This document shows positions 57,277 through 64,000 of a stretch of 64,000 bases of DNA, piece by piece (position 1 is the stretch's first letter; the number at the start of each line of letters is the position of its first letter). Below the pieces are notes generated by a model. That model saw only the letters and a program-made list of their open reading frames with translations. It was not told where the DNA came from and ran no database searches. Source of the stretch: Verrucomicrobiia bacterium (GTDB taxonomy: Bacteria > Verrucomicrobiota > Verrucomicrobiia > Limisphaerales > UBA9464); assembly GCA_019634635.1 (NCBI GenBank), contig JAHCBB010000020.1, forward strand, positions 25,648 through 89,647, in the 5' to 3' direction. The position numbers and the translations under genes are program-made.

Positions 57277-60200
57277 ATGAACGCTTTTGGCTTCAGCAGG
57301 GTCCGGATCCCGGCGTGGATCGGCGTCGCGATTCTGTCGCTGCCGGCGGCGACCGCGGCGGAGGTTCCGTTCAACCGGGACATCCGGCCATTGATCTCGG
57401 AAAACTGTCTGGCGTGCCACGGACCGGATCCTGGGTCGCGCAAGGCGGGATTGCGTCTCGACACGCAGGAGGGGTTGTTTGGGGGCACCAAGTCGGAGGG
57501 TCCGGTCGTTGTCCCGGGTCAGCCGGAGGCCAGCGCCTTGTGGCGGCGCATCGTTCACGAGGATCCCGAGGAGCTCATGCCGCCGCCCGGGTCCCACAAG
57601 GAATTGACGCCGCCGCAGCGCGCGCTCATCCGGGAATGGATCGCCTCCGGGGCGCCGTGGCAGCCGCATTGGTCCTTCATTCCACCGGTGCGTTCCCCCC
57701 TGCCGGTCCTCGCGGAGGGGCCCATCGAGAAGAACCCGGTGGACGCCTTTGTGGTGGCCGCGCTGGCCAGGCGGGGTCTGACCCTGAACCCCGAGGCCGA
57801 CCGGCGCACGCTGGCCCGTCGCCTCTCACTCGACCTCACGGGCCTGCCACCGGCTCCGGCCGATGTGGAGGCGTTCGTCGCGGACCCGGCGCCCGATTAC
57901 TACGAGCGGTATGTCCGCCGGCTGATGGATTCCCCCCAATGGGGTGAACATCGGGGGCGCTACTGGCTCGATGCCGCGCGCTATGCCGACACGCACGGGC
58001 TGCATTTCGACAACTACCGCGAGATGTGGCCGTACCGGGACTGGGTGATCCGCGCCTTCAACCGAAACCAGCCGTTCGACCAGTTTGTGATTGAGCAACT
58101 GGCCGGGGACCTGTTGCCCGAACCGACCCAGGATCAGTGGGTGGCCACCGGGTTTCAGCGGTGCAACGTGACCACCAACGAAGGCGGCACCATCGAGGAG
58201 GAGAACCTTGCGATCTACGCCAATGACCGGGTGACGACCACCGGGTGGGTGTTCCTGGGGCTTACGGCGAACTGCGCCGCCTGTCACGATCACAAGTTCG
58301 ATCCGCTGACGATGCGCGACTTCTACGCGATGGCGGCCTTTTTCCGGAACACCCGCCAGTCGGGATTCGACGGCAATGTGAAGGACGGTGCGAACCCGAG
58401 CCTCGTGGTGATTGACGATGAGCGTGACCTCGAACGCTGGCAGGCCCTGCCCGGTGAGATCGAGTCCGCTCAAAAAGCAGTCGAGGACCGGCGGCAGCAG
58501 GCGGAGCCGGCGTTTGAGGCCTGGGTTGCCGGCATCCGTGTGGAAGACATCGAGCGCGACCTGGCGATTCGGGATCTCGAATTCCGGGCGCCGCTCGATG
58601 ACGGCAATCCGGAGGTCCTCTCCGCGGTGCTGGATGGCGGGGCAGTCCACGCGGTGCCCCAAGGCAGAATCACCCTGGCCACCAACGCCTATTTCGGACC
58701 CGCACCCCTCTTTGAACGGGGAGTGACCGCGTCGTTCGCGGGCGCAGGAGATTTTGACCACGGACAGCCCTTCTCCTTCGGCGCCTGGGTGTATGTGCCG
58801 TCCAACTACAACGACTCGGCGGCGATCTTCGCTCGAATGGAGCCGGAATCCCGGGCGTATCGGGGTTGGGACCTTTGGATTCAGCAGGGGCAGTTCGCCA
58901 CCCATTTCGTCAGTGCATGGCCTGAAAACGCGCTGAAGATCCGCACGCAGAAGCGCCTGGCCCGCAAGGGTCAATGGCAGCATGTGTTCGTTACTTGCGA
59001 TGGCTCGGGCAGGCCGGAGGGGGTCCGATTGTTCGTGGACGGTGTCGCCGCCGAGACCGAGGCGGAGAACAAGAATGGGGTGACGGGGAGCCTTCGGGCC
59101 TCGGTACCCCTGACCCTGGCCCAGCGCAGCGAAGGCAGCCACTTCGACGGCGTCGGGCTGCAGGATGTGCGGATCTACTCCCGGGCGCTCGATCCCGCAG
59201 AAGTCGGTGCGCTGGCGCGGCAGTCGCTGCTCAGAACGCTGGTGGGAACGCCCGTGGAGGAGTGGAAACCCGAGCCCCGCCGGGAAGTGTTCGAGTACTT
59301 CCTCGCCACCCGCCACGCCCCCGTCCAGGAGGCCCGGTCCGCGTTGGCGGCATTGGAGAGGGAGAAGGAGGGTATCCGGCTGAGGTATCCGGTGACCCAC
59401 ATCCAGGCCGAGAAGCCGGATTCCCTGCCGATGGCCAACATCCTGTTCCGCGGCCAGTACGACCAGAAGCGGGAGGTCGTCGAGGGCAACGTGCCGGCGG
59501 CGTTGAACCCGATGCCGGCGGGGGCGCCGCGCAACCGCCTCGGTCTGGCCCAGTGGCTGGTTGAACCGGAGAACCCCTTGTTGAGCCGGGTGACCGTGAA
59601 CCGGTTCTGGCAGGAATTGTTTGGCACGGGACTCGTCAGGACCTCGGAGGATTTTGGCATCATGGGCGAGACCCCGGTGAACCAGGACCTGCTTGACTGG
59701 CTGGCGGTGGAGTTTCGCGAAAGCGGCTGGGACGTGAAGCATCTGTTCCAGTTGATGGTGACTTCCAGGGCGTATCGGCAGGACGCCCGGACGACGCCGG
59801 AAAAGCTCGAAAAGGATCCGGCCAACCGACTGCTGAGCCGTGGTCCGCGCTTTCGGATGGACGCCGAGATGGTGCGCGACTATGCGCTGGCCGCCAGCGG
59901 CCTGCTGGTCCCAAAGCTCGGCGGCCCCAGTGTGAAACCCTACCAGCCGCCGGGGGTTTGGGAGGCCGTGGCCATGCCGGAAAGCAACACCCGCCGCTAC
60001 GAGCAGGATCGCGGTGACGCCCTGTACCGTCGCAGCCTCTACACCTTTTGGAAACGCGCGGCGCCTCCGGCCTCGATGGACATCTTCAATGCGCCCAGTC
60101 GTGAGGTCTCCTGCACCCGGCGCGAACGCACCAACACACCGCTCCAGGCCCTGGCCACCCTGAACGATCCCCAGCTCATCGAGGCCGCGCGCCGGCTTGC

Positions 60201-60480
60201 CGAGCGGGCGTTACAGGAGGGGCACGGCGATACCGGACGGGCGATCGAGGTTCTGGCGGCCCGGTTGCTGGGCCGACCGCTGCGCCCCGGGGAACTCGAG
60301 GTCGTCACCACCACGCTGGCCGAGGCGGCAGACTACTATGACCGCGAGCCGGAGGATGCCGTCCGGTTGATCTCCGTCGGGGAATCGAGTCCGGAACCGA
60401 CGCTGTCCCGTCCCTCATTGGCGGCGATGACCCTCGTGGCCAATCAACTGCTCAACCTCGATGAGACCCTTAACAAGTAG
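57277..60480 (+). CDS. DUF1549/DUF1553 protein with PSCyt1 haem domain and LamG-like insert
   Basis: A 1067-residue exported cytochrome-like protein. After a signal peptide come PSCyt1 with a haem c site CLACH near residue 45 (ENCLACHGPDP), PSCyt2/DUF1549 (RRLSLDLTGLPPAPADVEAF) with a second site CAACH near residue 334, a LamG/concanavalin-like domain (about residues 470-645, with FSFGAWVYVPSNYNDSAAIF), and PSD1/DUF1553 (NRLGLAQWLVEPENPLLSRV; RERTNTPLQALATLND). Such proteins are abundant in Planctomycetes and Verrucomicrobia and are thought to act in periplasmic carbohydrate oxidation. They are usually followed by a DUF1501 gene; here none follows. AGGGGAG lies 3 nt upstream of the ATG at 57277, one of the few good ribosome-binding sites in the window. 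Confidence 0.93.
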   Translation: MNAFGFSRVRIPAWIGVAILSLPAATAAEVPFNRDIRPLISENCLACHGPDPGSRKAGLRLDTQEGLFGGTKSEGPVVVPGQPEASALWRRIVHEDPEELMPPPGSHKELTPPQRALIREWIASGAPWQPHWSFIPPVRSPLPVLAEGPIEKNPVDAFVVAALARRGLTLNPEADRRTLARRLSLDLTGLPPAPADVEAFVADPAPDYYERYVRRLMDSPQWGEHRGRYWLDAARYADTHGLHFDNYREMWPYRDWVIRAFNRNQPFDQFVIEQLAGDLLPEPTQDQWVATGFQRCNVTTNEGGTIEEENLAIYANDRVTTTGWVFLGLTANCAACHDHKFDPLTMRDFYAMAAFFRNTRQSGFDGNVKDGANPSLVVIDDERDLERWQALPGEIESAQKAVEDRRQQAEPAFEAWVAGIRVEDIERDLAIRDLEFRAPLDDGNPEVLSAVLDGGAVHAVPQGRITLATNAYFGPAPLFERGVTASFAGAGDFDHGQPFSFGAWVYVPSNYNDSAAIFARMEPESRAYRGWDLWIQQGQFATHFVSAWPENALKIRTQKRLARKGQWQHVFVTCDGSGRPEGVRLFVDGVAAETEAENKNGVTGSLRASVPLTLAQRSEGSHFDGVGLQDVRIYSRALDPAEVGALARQSLLRTLVGTPVEEWKPEPRREVFEYFLATRHAPVQEARSALAALEREKEGIRLRYPVTHIQAEKPDSLPMANILFRGQYDQKREVVEGNVPAALNPMPAGAPRNRLGLAQWLVEPENPLLSRVTVNRFWQELFGTGLVRTSEDFGIMGETPVNQDLLDWLAVEFRESGWDVKHLFQLMVTSRAYRQDARTTPEKLEKDPANRLLSRGPRFRMDAEMVRDYALAASGLLVPKLGGPSVKPYQPPGVWEAVAMPESNTRRYEQDRGDALYRRSLYTFWKRAAPPASMDIFNAPSREVSCTRRERTNTPLQALATLNDPQLIEAARRLAERALQEGHGDTGRAIEVLAARLLGRPLRPGELEVVTTTLAEAADYYDREPEDAVRLISVGESSPEPTLSRPSLAAMTLVANQLLNLDETLNK

Positions 60481-60763
60481 CGGCATCGACGGCGGCAGAG
60501 CCGTGGGCGTCGGAGTTTCGGGTGCCGGGAAGGCGCCTCCGGAATTGAAGAGGACGCCGGCCGGGGATTTTCACGGAATGAGCGATGGTCCAAAGCTCCT
60601 CATTGACATCCCAGGCGACGACCGATGCCGCCGACTCCACCAAACCCTGTGTCCGAAGGCCCGTGGCACGGCCGCCGCGGGAACGTCCGCTCCGGCAGGC
60701 GTGCTCCCAATAAAATTGCGTGGGTCTGACCGCGTTCCTCAGCACTGACGGGCGCCTGCTCCC

Positions 60764-61117
60764 ATGACCACGAAACACCGGATCTTCACGACGAGCTTTG
60801 CGAGCGTCTACCCGCATTACGTTGCCAAGGCGGAACGGAAGGGGCGTACGAAAGAGGAGGTGGATTCCATCCTTCGCTGGCTGACGGGCTACAGCCAGAA
60901 GGAATTGGAGGTCCAGTTGAAGAAGCAGACGGACTTCGAGACCTTCTTCAAGGAGGCGCCCAAGCTGAATCCTTCGCGTTTCCTGATCAACGGTGTGGTC
61001 TGCGGCGTCCGTGTTGAAGCGGTCCAGGACCCGGCGATGCGGGAGATACGCCAGCTCGACAAGCTGGTGGATGAGCTGGCCAAGGGGAGGGCGATGGACA
61101 AGATTTTGAGGGCCTGA
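60764..61117 (+). CDS. DUF2200 family protein
   Basis: A 117-residue cytosolic protein with KHRIFTTSFASVYPHYVAKA, RKGRTKEEVDSILRWLTGYS, and FFKEAPKLNPSRFLINGVVC followed by GVRVE, all characteristic of DUF2200 (small YdhG-like proteins of unknown function). The length is normal and the ATG at 60764 starts MTTKHRIF. The 283 bp before it hold nothing recognisable. It converges on the AsmA-like gene. Confidence 0.92.
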   Translation: MTTKHRIFTTSFASVYPHYVAKAERKGRTKEEVDSILRWLTGYSQKELEVQLKKQTDFETFFKEAPKLNPSRFLINGVVCGVRVEAVQDPAMREIRQLDKLVDELAKGRAMDKILRA

Positions 61118-61177
61118 CCTCGGTGTGGAACCCGTCGAAGATCCGGGTCCCGGGAAGCATCGCAGAAGCCGGGCCGC

Positions 61178-61942
61178 TTACTTTTTCTGTGGAATCAGGC
61201 GCTCCAATCCCTGGGCAGACTTCTTCAGGGCATCCCCGGAGTCGCGAAGGGCATCGAGGGCACCGGGCTGCAGTCCTCCGAGCTTCGAGGCCACCGCCGG
61301 TCCAACCTGCCGGACCACCTCGCTGAGCACGGCCTTCGAGAGCGCGGCGGGCGTGATGCCTTCCGGCCCGGTCCCCAGGCCGGTGAGGCGGATGTTGGGA
61401 ATCGTCACGGATGTCCCGGAACCGGCGATGGCGGCGACACCCGTCAGTTTCAGATGCACCCTGGCATTGTTCACGGCCACCTCGTCCACCTGGAGTCGTT
61501 TCGAAGACCCGGTGTCGGAAGCGGAGGGGTCCGACCCTGGAGCATCGGATCCCGAATTCATGTTGGCGAGCAGCTGTTTCAGGTTGTTGTCCTGAATGCC
61601 CCCCTCGAACTGGATCTCGGGTGACTCCAACACCAGAGATCGCACGACCACTTTGCCCGACGTGAGCGAGGCGGGGTCCAGGGACACGGTCCCCTGCCCA
61701 AGCCGGATGGCAAACGGTTCCTGATAGGGGGCCGGATTGCCGACCACCAGGCCGCGGATGGTCCCGGTTCCATCCCGTGAAAGCTTGACGCTGTCCACAT
61801 TGACGGACGTTTTTGTGATCCTCGGGCCATAGGTGCGGATGCCGGCGGCCACCCAGGCGTCTGAGTAGGACCAGATCAGCAGGGCACCGACGAACGAGAT
61901 CAGCAGGATCACTGTGGTGGCGATGATCAGGGGCTTTTTCAT
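61178..61942 (-). CDS. AsmA/DUF748-like membrane-anchored protein
   Basis: A 254-residue protein with an N-terminal membrane anchor (LIIATTVILLISFVGALLIW) followed by a periplasmic beta-rich domain with AsmA-like strands (SVNVDSVKLSRDGTGTIRGL; SGKVVVRSLVLESPEIQFEG; VDEVAVNNARVHLKL). A Ser/Asp/Gly-rich linker (residues 130-148) and an amphipathic C-terminal helix ending QGLERLIPQKK follow. Much shorter than true AsmA, it resembles small verrucomicrobial proteins of this type. Role unknown; envelope maintenance is plausible. The ATG at 61942 is chosen at the anchor. Confidence 0.65.
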   Translation of the reverse strand: MKKPLIIATTVILLISFVGALLIWSYSDAWVAAGIRTYGPRITKTSVNVDSVKLSRDGTGTIRGLVVGNPAPYQEPFAIRLGQGTVSLDPASLTSGKVVVRSLVLESPEIQFEGGIQDNNLKQLLANMNSGSDAPGSDPSASDTGSSKRLQVDEVAVNNARVHLKLTGVAAIAGSGTSVTIPNIRLTGLGTGPEGITPAALSKAVLSEVVRQVGPAVASKLGGLQPGALDALRDSGDALKKSAQGLERLIPQKK

Positions 61943-62545
61943 GAATGTCGGACTGCATTCGACGGGCTCTCGAACGAAATACAAGCCGGATTGGGCGCGA
62001 AGCGCAGTCCTGCAGTCCTGAAGGCCATGATTCGATCGGACATGGCCTCCCTCAATTCCGATCCCTGGTCCCGATGCTCAACGGAGGCCGATGGACTTCC
62101 GCGTCCGCACCAGCCTTCGGATGGACGCGAACTGACGCGGGCGCGATGCATGGCGGAAAGCGGCACCGAACGGACCCGATGGAAGCGGCGATTCGCGGTC
62201 GCTCCACACCTGCCATCACCACCGACATCGCGGGCGGGCTGATTTCGTCGGGCTTGTCCAACCTGGCGGGAAGGCGTGATGCGGTCTTGCTGGGAAACGG
62301 TGGTTGACTTGTACAGGAGCGGGGCGTAACCCGGCCGGCGGAGTTGCTGAAACCAAACACCCGCTGCCGGCGGCGAGTGAAAAAATCCGAATCACCGTTA
62401 CATCCCGCTGAAGATCCAATCCACTTCGTTCTGCGTTTGCAGCTCCCCGCTCAAACCCGATTCAGCTGAACCCGCCGCGAGCCCGACGTCTCGGTGGCGA
62501 ACCCACGCAAGCACCATGTCGCCGACCGCCAGCAACGCTCGATGG
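61943..62545. other. divergent intergenic region, AsmA-like / sugar dehydrogenase
   Basis: About 600 bp between two divergent starts. No convincing gene on either strand; the open frames look like GC-rich shadows. An in-frame ATG at 62516 could extend the downstream dehydrogenase slightly. Confidence 0.45.
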
Positions 62546-64000
62546 ATGGCCCCGGGGTTCGGCGCCGCACGATGGCCAGGGTCTTTGGCCCTGGCCGCTC
62601 TGGCCTGTACCGCCGGCTGGTCTGGGAGGGCGGCAGAGGCACCGCGCGGATTGGAGCAGCGGCCGGCGTTTTCCGCCTTTCTTGAGGACAGGATGCCCGA
62701 AGCGGCACCCACGCTCTCCAGTTCGTGGTCGGCGGTGGTCGCGTTTCCCAATCTCACGTTCCTCAACCCTGTTGGCATCCTGCCGGTGCCCGGCACCTCC
62801 AACCTGGCGGTGTACGAGCGCGAGGGACGGATCTACCAGATTGCGAGCGATCCGGACACCGCGATGAAGACCTTGGTGCTCGACCTCACGGGCCAGTGCC
62901 AGGGCTGGGATGACTCCGGCCTCCTGGGCATCGCATACCACCCGGGATTCGAGACCAATCGCCATCTTTTTGTTTATTACACCTTCGTGGCCCCCGGCAC
63001 CGTGCTCGGGAGCGCCGACGGTCGCCCACCGATAGCGACCCCGAATCGTGACCGCCTGGTGCGCTACACCCTGGACGCACAGGGCGTCGCGGTCCCCGGC
63101 AGCGCGGTGATCCTCATAGATCAGGTCTCGGATACCGTGTGGCACAACGGCGGTGGGATGTTCTTCCACCCGCTGGATGGATTCCTTTACCTGACCAACG
63201 GCGACGACCACGTCGTCGCCCACAACCAGCGCATTCATCACAGCCTGCACTCGGGAGTGCTGCGCATTGATGTGGACCGTCGTGGCGGCACCATCAGTCA
63301 CCCCATCCCCAGGCAACCGCTCCCGGCGGGCAGCGTGACGGCCAATTACTACATTCCCAACGACAACCCATTTGTTGGCCAGCCCGGGGTGCTGGAGGAG
63401 TTTTTCGCGATCGGCCTGCGCAGCCCTCACCGGATGACCGTGGATCCCCCGACCGGGAGGATTTTTATTGGCGATGTGGGGGGCGCGCTCCGGGAGGAGT
63501 TGAACATCATTGAACCGAACGATCCGCCCGGACTCAATTTTCAGTGGAACCGGATCGAGGGCCTCCAGGGAGACCTGGTCCCGCCGTATATCGGGGTCAA
63601 CCGGCGTCCGGTCCTGAGTTATCCCCGGACGGATGGCGCGGCGATCATCGGCGGCTACGTGTACCGCGGGCAGGAGTTCGCCGCCGAACTGGGCGGCCGC
63701 TACATCTTCGGAGACAACATCGCCAATGTGATCTGGGCGCTGGATGAGTCGAGCACACCGCCGCGGAAGGTGTTCCTTTGCAACCTGCCCCGGGGTCCGG
63801 GACCCAGTGCCGGCAACGATTATGTGGGCCTGTCGGGATTTGGATTGGACCACAACAACGAGCTGTATCTGTGCCAGCTCAGCAGCACGGCGGGCCAGAT
63901 CTACAAGCTGCGCCGCGGCGGCACGCCGGCCCCGGCCCTGCCGCCCCTGCTTTCCCTCACCGGTGCCTTCACCGACCTGGCCACGCTCACGCCGGCCCCG
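62546..64000 (+). CDS. PQQ-dependent sugar dehydrogenase (glucose/sorbosone type), truncated by window edge
   Basis: An exported protein open to the end of the window. A signal peptide (SLALAALACTAGWSG, cleavage near RAAEA) is followed by a short linker and a glucose/sorbosone dehydrogenase propeller. Motifs include CQGWDDSGLLGIAYHPGFE, VWHNGGGMFFHP, GFLYLTNGDD, FFAIGLRSPHRMTVDP and IFIGDVGGALREELNIIEP. These fit the soluble quinoprotein dehydrogenases that oxidise aldoses in the periplasm. The last residues (LTGAFTDLATLTPAP) resemble a linker I associate with a following c-type cytochrome module, which would lie outside the window. The ATG at 62546 is chosen for its signal peptide; 62516 is also in frame. 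Confidence 0.85.
   Translation, partial: MAPGFGAARWPGSLALAALACTAGWSGRAAEAPRGLEQRPAFSAFLEDRMPEAAPTLSSSWSAVVAFPNLTFLNPVGILPVPGTSNLAVYEREGRIYQIASDPDTAMKTLVLDLTGQCQGWDDSGLLGIAYHPGFETNRHLFVYYTFVAPGTVLGSADGRPPIATPNRDRLVRYTLDAQGVAVPGSAVILIDQVSDTVWHNGGGMFFHPLDGFLYLTNGDDHVVAHNQRIHHSLHSGVLRIDVDRRGGTISHPIPRQPLPAGSVTANYYIPNDNPFVGQPGVLEEFFAIGLRSPHRMTVDPPTGRIFIGDVGGALREELNIIEPNDPPGLNFQWNRIEGLQGDLVPPYIGVNRRPVLSYPRTDGAAIIGGYVYRGQEFAAELGGRYIFGDNIANVIWALDESSTPPRKVFLCNLPRGPGPSAGNDYVGLSGFGLDHNNELYLCQLSSTAGQIYKLRRGGTPAPALPPLLSLTGAFTDLATLTPAP

Noticed and set aside
57826..59742. 638-residue minus-strand open frame
   Set aside because: It is antisense to the DUF1549/DUF1553 gene and has no motifs.
62462..63853. 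463-residue minus-strand open frame at the right edge
   Set aside because: The plus strand encodes a clear quinoprotein sugar dehydrogenase with a signal peptide across the same interval.

Overview
The window is GC-rich bacterial chromosome, most likely from the Verrucomicrobiota and probably near the Limisphaerales/Pedosphaera group. That placement is inferred from gene content: three verrucomicrobial-type prepilin-like secreted proteins, a DUF1549/DUF1553 cytochrome, a PVC-type dehydrogenase fused to haem c, a sulfatase, a DUF4410 lipoprotein, and a PilM/N-PilO-secretin operon like those of this phylum. Most genes lack an obvious Shine-Dalgarno sequence, so several starts were chosen from signal peptides or family length. 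No transposase, prophage, CRISPR array or rRNA was seen. One tRNA-Leu(UAA) is present.

Layout. 0.5-8 kb: lactonase-type beta-propeller, patatin lipoprotein, SelO, DUF4410 lipoprotein, RsuA-type pseudouridine synthase, metallophosphoesterase. 8-22.5 kb, all on the minus strand: a type IV pilus/type II secretion-like operon (secretin, PilO-like, PilM/PilN-like, PilB/GspE ATPase) with a prepilin-like gene and a PQQ-repeat protein upstream, then an acyltransferase, a trpB-mtnA pair with overlapping ends, and a PadR regulator overlapping a membrane protein gene. 22.6-28.3 kb: a small coiled-coil protein and a giant secreted fusion of deacetylase-like, FG-GAP/VCBS, PVC dehydrogenase, HEAT and cytochrome c segments. 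28.3-31.4 kb: a decaying accessory patch with an ECF sigma remnant, a DUF1186/SEC-C protein, a frameshifted VapC remnant, a nucleotidyltransferase-like protein and an unidentified broken frame. 31.4-34.7 kb: prfB-trpC and a 23S/tRNA uracil methyltransferase. 34.9-44.5 kb: a secreted CHRD protein, a strong hairpin, then a two-module NRPS followed by a uroporphyrinogen-decarboxylase-like gene. 44.5-50 kb: prepilin-like protein, M28 peptidase, sulfatase, GNAT, tRNA-Leu. 50.2-53.5 kb: nagB-ruvX-truA-trmL cluster and engB. 53.7-64 kb: FtsX/YbbP-like permease, prepilin-like protein, DUF1549/DUF1553 cytochrome, DUF2200, an AsmA-like protein, and a sugar dehydrogenase that runs off the right edge.

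The most unusual locus is the NRPS (37523-43462, domain order A-PCP-C-A-PCP-TE) with its uroporphyrinogen-decarboxylase-like neighbour. Neither adenylation domain looks like a standard alpha-amino-acid activator. The first lacks the usual amino-group-binding Asp. The second resembles the aminoadipate-activating domain of LYS2-type reductases but is followed by a thioesterase. I infer a compact, uncharacterised small-molecule pathway; the product cannot be predicted from sequence alone.
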